From assembly GCA_934130975.1 (NCBI GenBank), contig CAKOYU010000005.1, positions 1 to 64,000 on the forward strand: a stretch of 64,000 nt of DNA. The letters run 5' to 3'. The notes below the pieces were generated by a model, which saw only the letters and a list, made by a program, of their open reading frames with translations, searched no databases and had not been told where the DNA came from. This document shows, one piece after another, positions 35,298 to 44,237 of this stretch. Position 1 is the first letter of the stretch. Each line of letters starts with the position of its first letter. Source of the DNA: an uncultured Clostridia bacterium (GTDB lineage Bacteria > Bacillota > Clostridia > TANB77 > CAG-508). The position numbers and the translations under genes were made by a program.

Positions 35298-35732
35298 ATG
35301 AAAAAAGGATTTATATGTTTTTCAATAGTTGTTATAATTGTAGCAATAGTAGGATATAGATATATTTCTTACAAAAATGAAATTAAAACAATTGAAAGTG
35401 AAAATACTGATTTTGATAAATATAAAGACCAAGAAGTATATGGTTTAGATGTTGCTTCGATGATTAATAAGGCAATTGATAAAAATACCAAAAATAAGAT
35501 AGAAAAAGACAATCAAGGAAATTTTATACAAAATGATGAAAATTCTATCGAAATAGAAATATATATGGCAGATAATGAAACTACATATAAAATGGAAACA
35601 ATCTATAATGGTGGGACAGAACAATTTGTTCAATATTATAGAGATATAAAATTCAAATGTTCAAAAGTAGAATATCATAAAAAAACAGGTAGAATAAAAT
35701 ATATACTATTTGAACAACAAGAAAATAGTTAA
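35298..35732 (+). CDS. Small membrane protein in pilin cluster
   Basis: A 144-residue protein with a basic start (MKKGF), one helix at about 5-22, and a soluble part with GLDVASMINKAIDKNTKN (about 50-67) and a C-terminal RIKYILFEQQE strand. The soluble part resembles that of the flanking pilin-like proteins, but it lacks the MEN start of the others. It could be a minor subunit or an assembly factor. GAGGTAAA lies before the ATG. Confidence 0.6.
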   Translation: MKKGFICFSIVVIIVAIVGYRYISYKNEIKTIESENTDFDKYKDQEVYGLDVASMINKAIDKNTKNKIEKDNQGNFIQNDENSIEIEIYMADNETTYKMETIYNGGTEQFVQYYRDIKFKCSKVEYHKKTGRIKYILFEQQENS

Positions 35733-35802
35733 TAAAGTTCGGTAAATTATTAAGGTAATGCCGATTTGAAATAAACAAAAGTTAATGAAGGAGGGAGAAA
35801 CT

Positions 35803-36204
35803 ATGGAGAACGCAACAAAAGCACTATTAATTGCAGCAGCAATTTTAGTAGCAATTTTAATTATATCTTTAGGATTAGCTGTATATAACAAAGCAGCAAA
35901 TGCTACAGATTCAGCTGACTTATCACAAGCTCAAGTACAAGCTTTTAATGAAAAGTTTTTAAAATATGAGGGTACAAGTAAGAGAGGTTCAGAAGTTAAT
36001 GCTTTATTAGAAACAGTATTAAATTATAATATGACAGCAGCAGATACTGATCCAAAAGTGAGTGTAACAGGTGATGTTGGGCTTAACGACGATGGAAATG
36101 GTATAAAAACGAGAGCTGCAACAAGTAAGTTATATTCAGTATCATGTACAAGAGACACAAAGAGTGGACTTGTTACTACAATTGATGTTACAGAGAAAAA
36201 ATAA
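35803..36204 (+). CDS. Pilin-like protein 3, possible major subunit
   Basis: A 133-residue protein starting MENATKALLIAAAILVAILI, the shortest and most regular of the set, with SKRGSEVNALLETVLNYNMT and a C-terminal LVTTIDVTEKK. The start at 35803 follows GGAGGGAG; an ATG 18 bases earlier lacks spacing. Small size and the strongest ribosome binding site of the cluster make it a candidate for the main filament subunit. Confidence 0.65.
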   Translation: MENATKALLIAAAILVAILIISLGLAVYNKAANATDSADLSQAQVQAFNEKFLKYEGTSKRGSEVNALLETVLNYNMTAADTDPKVSVTGDVGLNDDGNGIKTRAATSKLYSVSCTRDTKSGLVTTIDVTEKK

Positions 36205-36244
36205 AATTTAAGGTTATATACTAACTAAGAAAGGAGATATACTT

Positions 36245-36940
36245 ATGGAAAATGCAGTAGAAGCTTTTAAGATCGCAGGATCAGTAATATTGTTTGTAAT
36301 TGCATTATCCTTGAGTATATCTTCTTTGTCTACAGCAAATACAGCAGTAAGTGAAATAACAACAATGTATGATAAAGAAGCTAATTATACTTATATAAAG
36401 CCATCATCAGATTTATCAAGAACAGTAGGGATAGATACAATAATACCAACAATGTATAATGCATATGAAGAGAATATAAAAATTGTTTTTAAAGATAAAA
36501 ATGGTGAAGATATTCCAATTTATTATAAGACGAACCAATATGGAAGTAGAGTTGATGAAGAAGGAAAATCAATATCAAATAGTAGTGAAGGGACTGCTGT
36601 TACAGTTACATGTATTGATCTTTCAGAAGAAGGATTTAGTGCAGCTACAGATGCAGCTACTAATCATTTAAGTATGATATTAGCAGGAGCCACAAAATGG
36701 AAAAAACAATGGAATGACTCAGATGCAGAAAATAAACAAGAAATGCTAGATATGTTGGATGCTAAAAAATATGGAAATCAATTTATGGATGGAAATAATG
36801 GATCTGCTGATAGGTACCCTAATGGATTTTATGAATATTTAGCAAAACATACTTTTTCAGAACAATTAGGAGAATACTATCAAGGAAGTGACTCTACAAA
36901 AATAAAAAAAAGAGTAATTGTATACAAAATGAAAAATTAA
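36245..36940 (+). CDS. Pilin-like protein 4
   Basis: A 231-residue protein with the helix MENAVEAFKIAGSVILFVIA at the N-terminus, then a TadE-like start of the soluble part (SLSTANTAVSEI). The large polar domain carries Tyr- and Asn-rich stretches and ends KKRVIVYKMKN. It is probably a minor, larger pilin placed at the tip or base. AAGGAGAT precedes the ATG. Confidence 0.6.
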   Translation: MENAVEAFKIAGSVILFVIALSLSISSLSTANTAVSEITTMYDKEANYTYIKPSSDLSRTVGIDTIIPTMYNAYEENIKIVFKDKNGEDIPIYYKTNQYGSRVDEEGKSISNSSEGTAVTVTCIDLSEEGFSAATDAATNHLSMILAGATKWKKQWNDSDAENKQEMLDMLDAKKYGNQFMDGNNGSADRYPNGFYEYLAKHTFSEQLGEYYQGSDSTKIKKRVIVYKMKN

Positions 36941-36949
36941 GGAGAAAAT

Positions 36950-37510
36950 ATGGAAAATACGCCGATGGATATAATAGGGATAATGCTTGGGGCAGTATTA
37001 CTGTTTATGGTTCCATTGTTTTTAGTAGCTGATAGAGCAGATGATGTTTCTCAATTATCAGCACAAACAACTACTGCAGAATTTATTAATGAAGTAGTAA
37101 AAGAAGGTGTTATTACTTCTGATAATTATCAAAGATTTACATCAGCATTATTTTCATTTGGAAATACTTTTGATATAGACTTAGAAGTAAAAATATTAGA
37201 TAAAACTACTTCAAAAATGGTTACAGATTCTAATATTCAACAGATTGGTAATAATTCATATTATTCGTTATATACAAGTCAAGTTGAAGATAAAATAGGA
37301 CTATCATCAACAAGTCAAGGAAATAATAGATATGGTAAACTTATATTAAAACAAGGTGACCAAGTATCTGTAACAGTAAGAAATAGTAGTAGAACATTAT
37401 CACAAACATTAAAAAATATATATTATAATGTTACTGGAGCCGATATACACATAATAGCTGCAGCAGCATCAGGTACTGTGGCAATTAATGGTTCAACAGG
37501 AACAACATAG
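36950..37510 (+). CDS. Pilin-like protein 5
   Basis: A 186-residue protein starting MENTPMDIIGIMLGAVLLFM, again with no leader. The soluble part is rich in Ser/Thr/Asn with an internal beta-rich region (GKLILKQGDQVSVTVRNSSR). It begins 10 bases after the previous stop (TTAAGGAGAA). Last gene of the run before a strong terminator. Confidence 0.6.
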   Translation: MENTPMDIIGIMLGAVLLFMVPLFLVADRADDVSQLSAQTTTAEFINEVVKEGVITSDNYQRFTSALFSFGNTFDIDLEVKILDKTTSKMVTDSNIQQIGNNSYYSLYTSQVEDKIGLSSTSQGNNRYGKLILKQGDQVSVTVRNSSRTLSQTLKNIYYNVTGADIHIIAAAASGTVAINGSTGTT

Positions 37511-37511
37511 A

Positions 37512-37549
37512 AAATGATTATTTAATAAAAATAAATAATCATTTTTTTG
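37512..37549 (+). terminator. Terminator of Tad-like operon
   Basis: A 13-base arm at 37512-37524 pairs perfectly with 37532-37544, followed by T-rich sequence. It marks the end of the pilin gene run. Confidence 0.85.
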
Positions 37550-37652
37550 TTTTTTCTAATAGATTTGTTATAAATATACAAATATGTGAATGAAAAAATA
37601 GCTTGTATAAAATGATGAATTAGTACAATAATAAAATTAAAGGAGATTAAAA

Positions 37653-38708
37653 ATGAAGATACTCAAAAAAATTATTTTTTTATTTGTGCTATTTTTTATA
37701 TATATTTTTACCTTATCAAGAGGATTTTATCCAGAAACTATAGCTGTAAAAGGCGAAGAAATAAAAATATCAGACATACAAGTAATTCCAATAGGAGAAA
37801 TAGTTGGAATAAAATTATACACAAGTGGAGTTTTAGTGGTTGGAACATCTGCAATAGAAGGGAATGATGGAACAACATATAAACCATACGAGAATACTGA
37901 AATACATGAAGGTGATTCTATAATTGCAATAAATGATAATATTGTAAATAATACAGAAGAATTAATAGATGCTATTAATTTATATGAGGGAGACAAAGTA
38001 TCTGTAAAATATTTAAGAAATAATAAAGAAAATACTTGTGAAATAACTCCAGTAAAAGATAAAAAAGGAGAATACAAAATAGGGCTATGGGTGAGAGATA
38101 GTGCTGCAGGAGTGGGAACATTAACATTTTTTAATGAAGAAACTCAAACATTTGCTGGATTAGGACATGCTATAACAGATATTGATACTGGAGATATAAT
38201 TCAAACATCATCAGGAGAAATAGATAATGTAAGTATAGTATCAATTGTAAAAGGGCAAAATCAAGAGCCGGGGAGAATACAAGGAACAATTATGCCAAAT
38301 GCATCAATAGGAAATATTTATAAAAATACAAGATATGGAATTTATGGTGTAATAAAAAATGCTGAAAATTTAAAGATGAATAAGTCAAATAAAGTATATG
38401 TTGCAACACGTCAAGAAATACAATTAGGACATGCAACAATATTATCAAATATAGATGGACAGTTAAAAGAATATGATATAGAAATACAAAAGACTTATTT
38501 AAATAATAATTATGATAATAAAAGTATGATAGTAAAAGTGACAGATCAAGAATTGCTAAATAAAACTGGAGGAATAGTACAAGGAATGAGTGGATCACCA
38601 ATTATACAAAATGGAAAGCTTATAGGAGCTGTTACACATGTATTTTTAAAAGATTCGACTATTGGATATGGTGTTTTTGCAGATAGAATGTTAGCAGAAT
38701 TGGAATAA
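37653..38708 (+). CDS. spoIVB: SpoIVB peptidase (S55 family)
   Basis: SpoIVB is a forespore serine protease that cuts SpoIVFA across the intermembrane space and so triggers sigma-K. The 351-residue product has an N-terminal membrane helix (about 5-20) and a PDZ domain (about 65-130, EIHEGDSIIAINDNIVNN). The S55 domain follows with catalytic His 172 in GLGHAITD and Ser 313 in VQGMSGSPIIQNGKLIGAVT. Length is a little below the Bacillus form. AAAGGAG lies 8 bases upstream. It has its own leader after a terminator, so it is probably not part of the pilin operon. Confidence 0.92.
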   Translation: MKILKKIIFLFVLFFIYIFTLSRGFYPETIAVKGEEIKISDIQVIPIGEIVGIKLYTSGVLVVGTSAIEGNDGTTYKPYENTEIHEGDSIIAINDNIVNNTEELIDAINLYEGDKVSVKYLRNNKENTCEITPVKDKKGEYKIGLWVRDSAAGVGTLTFFNEETQTFAGLGHAITDIDTGDIIQTSSGEIDNVSIVSIVKGQNQEPGRIQGTIMPNASIGNIYKNTRYGIYGVIKNAENLKMNKSNKVYVATRQEIQLGHATILSNIDGQLKEYDIEIQKTYLNNNYDNKSMIVKVTDQELLNKTGGIVQGMSGSPIIQNGKLIGAVTHVFLKDSTIGYGVFADRMLAELE

Positions 38709-38712
38709 ATAG

Positions 38713-38785
38713 AAAAGTGAGCAAAACAGAACCGGTCCCAAATGTGTATTGAGCATTTGGGACCGGTTCTGTTTTGCTCACTTTT
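38713..38785. repeat. Core-repeat palindrome E (ACCGGTTC family)
   Basis: Two repeat units face each other and form a perfect 32-bp inverted repeat (38713-38744 with 38754-38785) around a 9-base loop, each arm holding ACCGGTTCTGTTTTGCTCAC or its complement. It lies four bases after the spoIVB stop codon and could act as a terminator hairpin in either direction. Confidence 0.92.
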
Positions 38786-38855
38786 GCTTAGTTTTATTCA
38801 TTACACAATTGCTAAAAAATACTAATATAAAAATAGAGGATTTTAATGTATTTTA

Positions 38856-38884
38856 TTGACAAAAAAAGTAGGTTTATATATAAT
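38856..38884 (+). promoter_or_regulatory. Promoter of LRR-dockerin gene
   Basis: TTGACA (38856-38861), 17-base spacer, TATAAT (38879-38884): full consensus in both boxes. The start codon is about 30 bases downstream with GGGGGATG before it. Confidence 0.85.
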
Positions 38885-38914
38885 TAAAGTGGTTAAATTA
38901 CGGGGGATGAAGTA

Positions 38915-41900
38915 ATGAAAAATTTAAGAAAAACTAAAGCAAAAAAAGTATTAAGTATAGCTATAATTATTATTTCTATAATAAGCTTTTCAGCAATTCT
39001 TTATGCTACAAATACAGTTATAACTAATCCAACAACAATAACATTTGCAGATAAAAATTTATATGATTCAATAAAAAAGCAATTAAGTGCCCAAAAGATG
39101 TCATATAATGGAAATGATGTTGACAAAACTATTGAAATATCAACCAATGATGTAGAAAAGATAAAAGAAATTGATTTATCAACATCAACTATATCGAATT
39201 TATCTGGATTAGAAAGCTTTACTAATTTAACAACAATCAATTTATCAAAAAATACAATAGCAGTAGCAAATCCATTAAAACAATTAAGTAAATTAGAAAA
39301 TTTAAATATTTCAGAAAATCCAATTAATACAGAAATATTATCTACAATATCTGAATTAACAACATTAAGACAATTAAATGTTGCAAATACACAAATGAAT
39401 GGAGATCAATTAGATTATTTAAAAAATTTAAACAATCTAGAAACATTAATATTAGCTAGTAACAATATTAGTGCTGTTGAAAAAATTTCAGGGTTAAAAA
39501 GTATTTCCAAATTAGATATATCTGTAAATACAAGTTTTACTGATTTTGGCCAAATAACATCATTTGAAAATCTTAGAGAATTAAATGTTTCTGGAACAGG
39601 AATAACAACATTTGGTGGAATAAAAAATCTAACAAATCTTGAAAAATTATATGCTGCAGATAATAAAGAAATAACTACAACTACAGGTATAAATCCATTA
39701 TTTGAAACACAAAGAGTTACAAAGGTAGATTCAGATACAGGAAAACAAGTAACTGTTACAGAACCATTTTTAAATAATTTAACAGTATTAAATTTAAGTA
39801 GTATAGGAATTACAGGAAAAAGACCTTCTATAACTTTTAGCAATATTGGAAAATTAACTACATTACAAGAATTACATTTAGCATCAAATGATATTAATAA
39901 TATATCTGGAGTTACAAATTTAACCAAATTGAACTATTTAGATTTAAAGTATAACAAATTAACAACTAGTTCTATTCAAGCTCTTATTCAAAAGAAAAAT
40001 AACGAAGTAGTACAAGAAAATACATTGTTGGCTGAAAAAATAGATTTAAGAGGTAATGAGATTATTGATATAAGTGTATTTAATGATTATCCAGCAAATA
40101 TTAAATGGTTAGATTTATCAGAAAATCACATTTATGATGTAGCACCTATAAGTAAACATAGCTGTAGCCAAGCATTATATTTACAAGATCAAGATATTAC
40201 ATTTGGATTATATAATAAAAAAGTTAATGTAGATCATTATATAATTTTACCAACAATATTTACATATAGTAAAGACTCAAGTAAATTTATATATTCTAAA
40301 GATGTAGAATACGAGTATACAGATGGTGTTACTCTAAATCCAGATTATACTAATCCAGAGGAATACAATGTAAGAATAAGTCATTCAAAAACATCTAAGG
40401 ATGAAATATCAGTTACATTAAATGGTGGTGTTGCAGATGGAACTGTATTGCATTTTAAGATTGGTTCAACAGGAAATGTTAATAGTTTAATAGATTCTTT
40501 AGTATTTAAAGATGAAAATCTTAATACTGCAATATATAACAAATTAATTGCAACAAATCAAATTAAGTATTTAACAAATGTTCCATTAATCATTAATGTG
40601 AATAGAGATGCAATAGATGCAATAAAAGAATTGAATTTACAGAATACTGGTTCTTCAACAGAAACAAAAATTAAAGATTTAACAGGATTAGAAAATTTTT
40701 ATAATTTACCAGTATTGTACTTGCAAAATAATGATGTTTCAACAATAGAACAATTAGAATCATGTGTTAATTTAAAAACTTTGAATTTGGCAAGTAATTC
40801 AGAAATTAAAAATAATAATCAAGCAATAAGTAAGTTAATAGCTTTAAGCACATTAAATTTATCAAATACAGGAATGACAAATATAAATAGTTTGAATGAA
40901 TTAATAGCTACTAATAAAAATAAAATGGCAGTTTTAGATTTATCAGATAATGAGCTAGAAAGTATTGATGGATTAGAAAAACTTACAACATTACAAAGCT
41001 TATCAATAGCAAATGCAAGATTAACAGATGAAAATATATCTAAATTGTCATCATTAATTAATTTAACAACTTTAAATATGAATGGCAATCAAATTGAAAA
41101 TATAGATGTTTTACAAGAATTAACTCAATTAAAACATTTATATTTTAATAATAATAAAGTGGAAAATTTACAACCATTAAAAGGAAAAGTATTTTATGAA
41201 TTAGAATTTACAGGAAATAAAATAAAAGATATATCGCCATTATCATCACATAGAACAATTAATAATTTAAAAATGGATAATAATCAGATAGAGGATGTAT
41301 CAATATTGTCTAGAATAGCAATGTCAGATGAACAAAATCTTTCTGTTACAGGTCAAAAAATTGTTAAAATATTAGATAGTGGAGCTTCTGGAAAAGTTAC
41401 AATACCATTACCACAAATATTTAAAGCATCACAAGAAAGTGGAAATAAAGTCTATTCAGGTACAGATTTATTATTAACAAAATGCGAATTAGATGAAAAC
41501 CATGAAAATGTAATAATTGATACAGATGCATTAAATGGTGAGGTTGCTCAAGTAGAGATTATTTCTGGAAAGGCAAAAGGAACAGTTTTAACTGTATCAG
41601 CACCACTAAAGGCTACAATTACTTATACACCAGGAAATGATAAAAAAACGAATAAAAATATTACAGCAACAATTGCTTTTATAAATGATGGAGACAGAGA
41701 AATTAAAATAACAAATAATGATGGAAAAAATACATATACATTTGAACAAAATGGAGAATTTACATTTGAATTTGTAGATAAATATGGAATCGAAGGTTCA
41801 GTAACAGCAAAAGTTCAAAACATTGACAAAGTAGCACCAGTAGCGACAGTAACACAAGTAAAGAAAGATGGAAATGTCGAGGTTACTATAACTGTAGATG

Positions 41901-42457
41901 AAAAAGTAGCAGATGTAGAAGGATGGATATTAACAGAGCTAGATGATGGAAAATTTAAATTAACTAGAACATATTCAGAAGATGCAAATAAAGATGTAAA
42001 ACTAGTTGACGAAGCTGGTAATACATCTACGATTACTATAAATGTAACAGTTCAAGCAAATGATACAATTACATCTACATCACTTAAGATTTCGGAAGAA
42101 GAACTTATAATTAGAGGAATAAATCCAAAATCAACAGTTTCAAATTTTAAAAATAGTATTAAAGCAGATATGGAATATCAAATTCTTAATAAAAACGGAG
42201 TTGTTATTACAAACACTGAAGAAATAGGAACTGGTTGCAAAATAAAAATGCAAAGTGGAAAGACTTATACAATAGTAGTTTGGGGAGATTTGGATGGAGA
42301 TGGACAAATCTCATTAGCAGAGCTTGCTAAAATTTCAAAAATTGGAGTAAACAAAATAACTCCAACGGATTTAGAAAAGTCAGCAATAGATATGAATATG
42401 AACGGAAAAATAGAATTAAGTGAATTAGCAGCAATTGCCAAATTACAAGTTAAATAA
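38915..42457 (+). CDS. Secreted leucine-rich-repeat protein with C-terminal dockerin
   Basis: A 1180-residue exported protein. It has a signal peptide at residues 1-30 (ending near LYAT). Internalin-type leucine-rich repeats run at about 75-440 (NLTTINLSKN, LTTLRQLNVANTQ and similar, 22-residue period) and again at about 555-800. A beta-rich Ig-like region lies at about 850-1060. The C-terminal dockerin-like module has two calcium-loop repeats, GDLDGDGQISLAELAKISKI (about 1124-1143) and DMNMNGKIELSELAAIAKL (about 1160-1178). LRRs bind protein or glycan ligands, and the dockerin would attach the protein to a cohesin. The next gene encodes a cohesin-like anchored protein. Confidence 0.88.
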   Translation: MKNLRKTKAKKVLSIAIIIISIISFSAILYATNTVITNPTTITFADKNLYDSIKKQLSAQKMSYNGNDVDKTIEISTNDVEKIKEIDLSTSTISNLSGLESFTNLTTINLSKNTIAVANPLKQLSKLENLNISENPINTEILSTISELTTLRQLNVANTQMNGDQLDYLKNLNNLETLILASNNISAVEKISGLKSISKLDISVNTSFTDFGQITSFENLRELNVSGTGITTFGGIKNLTNLEKLYAADNKEITTTTGINPLFETQRVTKVDSDTGKQVTVTEPFLNNLTVLNLSSIGITGKRPSITFSNIGKLTTLQELHLASNDINNISGVTNLTKLNYLDLKYNKLTTSSIQALIQKKNNEVVQENTLLAEKIDLRGNEIIDISVFNDYPANIKWLDLSENHIYDVAPISKHSCSQALYLQDQDITFGLYNKKVNVDHYIILPTIFTYSKDSSKFIYSKDVEYEYTDGVTLNPDYTNPEEYNVRISHSKTSKDEISVTLNGGVADGTVLHFKIGSTGNVNSLIDSLVFKDENLNTAIYNKLIATNQIKYLTNVPLIINVNRDAIDAIKELNLQNTGSSTETKIKDLTGLENFYNLPVLYLQNNDVSTIEQLESCVNLKTLNLASNSEIKNNNQAISKLIALSTLNLSNTGMTNINSLNELIATNKNKMAVLDLSDNELESIDGLEKLTTLQSLSIANARLTDENISKLSSLINLTTLNMNGNQIENIDVLQELTQLKHLYFNNNKVENLQPLKGKVFYELEFTGNKIKDISPLSSHRTINNLKMDNNQIEDVSILSRIAMSDEQNLSVTGQKIVKILDSGASGKVTIPLPQIFKASQESGNKVYSGTDLLLTKCELDENHENVIIDTDALNGEVAQVEIISGKAKGTVLTVSAPLKATITYTPGNDKKTNKNITATIAFINDGDREIKITNNDGKNTYTFEQNGEFTFEFVDKYGIEGSVTAKVQNIDKVAPVATVTQVKKDGNVEVTITVDEKVADVEGWILTELDDGKFKLTRTYSEDANKDVKLVDEAGNTSTITINVTVQANDTITSTSLKISEEELIIRGINPKSTVSNFKNSIKADMEYQILNKNGVVITNTEEIGTGCKIKMQSGKTYTIVVWGDLDGDGQISLAELAKISKIGVNKITPTDLEKSAIDMNMNGKIELSELAAIAKLQVK

Positions 42458-42483
42458 ATATACAAGAGAAAGGAAAATAAAAA

Positions 42484-43542
42484 ATGAAAAAAATTTTAGT
42501 TAGTTTTTTAACAATATTATTAATTAGTGTAGTTATGATGGGAACAGTATATGCTGCACAATTAGAAACAACAATAGACATTACAGCAAATGTTTCAGAA
42601 GTTTCTGCAGGAGACAAAGTAGTATTTACATTTGCATTAAAGAATGTAGCAAATGCCAAAGATGATTCAATAGGAGCAATAGAAGGAACTGTAACATATG
42701 ACACAAACTTTTTTGAATTAGTAAAAGGTGCTACAAATACATCATTCTCAGCAGGTGGTGAATCAGGAGAAAAGTTTAATGTGTTATGTGGAGGAGCAAA
42801 AGATGGCGAAACAGTTGCAATTTTTACATTAAAAGTAAAAGATAATCCAACAGGAAGTGGAATTGTTAAATTTACAGATTTAGCTGCTTCTGATGGTGAT
42901 GTAGAAAGAGGAGACGAAGCTATTGCTAAAACACCAGACAAATCAATAGAAATAAAACTAAAATCAACAGAACCAACAGAACCGACAGAACCAGAAAAAC
43001 CACAACCGGACAACACAAATGTTGCTGTAACAGGAGTTACAGTAGCACCTGTTAGTCAAAAAGTAAAAGTTGGAAAAAGTACTACATTTATAGCAACAGT
43101 ATCACCAGAAAATGCAACAAATAAAAAAGTAAAATGGAGTTCAAGTGATGAATCAATTGCAACAGTAGATGAAGATGGTGTTGTAACTGGAGTAAAAGAA
43201 GGAGAGGCTACTATTACTGCTACAACACTAGATGGTAGCAAAACAGGTACTGCTACTATAATTGTAGAAAAAGAAGAAGAGCAAAAACCAACAGAAACAG
43301 AAAAACCAGATAATTCAAACAATTCAAATAATACAACAACACCTGGAACAACTAATTCTGATAATAAAACAGCAGATGGAATGACAGTTACAGTAGGAGG
43401 AAAAAATAATGATCCTACAATTGCAACAACAGTAATACCAAAAGCTGGAATTAGCATAATGTTGTTAATGGCAGTAGTTGCTGCATCAGGAGTAGCAGTA
43501 TTTATGTATAAGAAAAATCAAAAGTTTAGAGATATAAAATAG
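42484..43542 (+). CDS. Cell-wall-anchored cohesin-like/Big2 protein
   Basis: A 352-residue surface protein. The signal peptide covers 1-25 (...TVYAA). A cohesin-type domain lies at about 28-160 (ITANVSEVSAGDKVVFTFAL, GTVTYDTNFFELV, GSGIVKFTDLAASDGD). A Pro/Glu/Thr linker leads to a Big2 Ig-like domain at about 180-263 (KKVKWSSSDESIATVDEDGV). A second Asn/Thr-rich linker ends in a sortase-like tail: IPKAG, hydrophobic helix, KKNQKFRDIK. It starts 27 bases after the dockerin gene, so the two are probably co-expressed and the cohesin is a candidate receptor for that dockerin. The cohesin call rests on pattern and context. Confidence 0.82.
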   Translation: MKKILVSFLTILLISVVMMGTVYAAQLETTIDITANVSEVSAGDKVVFTFALKNVANAKDDSIGAIEGTVTYDTNFFELVKGATNTSFSAGGESGEKFNVLCGGAKDGETVAIFTLKVKDNPTGSGIVKFTDLAASDGDVERGDEAIAKTPDKSIEIKLKSTEPTEPTEPEKPQPDNTNVAVTGVTVAPVSQKVKVGKSTTFIATVSPENATNKKVKWSSSDESIATVDEDGVVTGVKEGEATITATTLDGSKTGTATIIVEKEEEQKPTETEKPDNSNNSNNTTTPGTTNSDNKTADGMTVTVGGKNNDPTIATTVIPKAGISIMLLMAVVAASGVAVFMYKKNQKFRDIK

Positions 43543-43548
43543 AACTAT

Positions 43549-43594
43549 AAAAAGGCATTCGAAATGTGGAATTTTCCAGAATCGATGTCTTTTT
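43549..43594 (+). terminator. Terminator of LRR/cohesin operon
   Basis: Interrupted stem (43549-43562 with 43582-43594, one bulge and one wobble), ending in five T. Confidence 0.6.
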
Positions 43595-43598
43595 GGTC

Positions 43599-43628
43599 TT
43601 GAAAAATGGAAAGCATATGTGGTATAAT
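43599..43628 (+). promoter_or_regulatory. Promoter of DUF5662-trmB operon
   Basis: TTGAAA (43599-43604), 18-base spacer, TATAAT (43623-43628), about 34 bases before the start codon. Confidence 0.7.
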
Positions 43629-43661
43629 ATATGGATGGTTGAAAAGAAAAGGAGTAGTTAA

Positions 43662-44237
43662 ATGAAGATAAAGATATCAAATATATTTAAACATATTAGC
43701 TTAGTAATGAATCATAAATGGGTAGTATTTAAATTGTGTTGTAAGATTGGAATTCCATGGAGAGGCTTTATGCATGATTGGTCGAAATTTTCACCAATTG
43801 AGTTTTGGGAGAGTGTAAAATATTATGATGGACATAGAAGTCCAATTACAGTATGCAAACAAATAAATGGGTATTCTAAGGCATGGTTACATCATAAAGG
43901 TAGAAATAAACACCATTTTCAATATTGGGTAGATTTGGCATTGCCACAACAAGCAATATTGATGCCATATAAATATGCTGCAGAAATGGTATGTGATCAA
44001 TTGGCTGCAGGTATAATTTATAGTGGAGATAAATGGACTAAAGAATATCAATTGAATTATTATATGAATAGAGAAAGTAAAAATATCATACATCCACAGA
44101 TAGACAAATACTTAAAGGAAATTTTTACTCAAGTAAGTCAAAATGGAATTGATGCTACATTGACTAAGAAAAATATAAGAGAAATATATGATAAATATTG
44201 TGTTAGAATGGAGAATTTAGATGAGAATAAGATTTAA
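43662..44237 (+). CDS. DUF5662 family protein (possible hydrolase)
   Basis: A 191-residue protein matching the DUF5662 pattern: NHKWVVFKLCCKIGIPWRGF (about 18-37), then MHDWSKFSPIEFWES (about 38-52) and LHHKGRNKHHFQYW (about 74-87). The HD and HH motifs suggest a metal-binding, HD-domain-like catalytic centre, but no activity is established. It overlaps trmB by 17 bases, so the two are co-translated. AAAAGGAG lies upstream. Confidence 0.8.
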   Translation: MKIKISNIFKHISLVMNHKWVVFKLCCKIGIPWRGFMHDWSKFSPIEFWESVKYYDGHRSPITVCKQINGYSKAWLHHKGRNKHHFQYWVDLALPQQAILMPYKYAAEMVCDQLAAGIIYSGDKWTKEYQLNYYMNRESKNIIHPQIDKYLKEIFTQVSQNGIDATLTKKNIREIYDKYCVRMENLDENKI

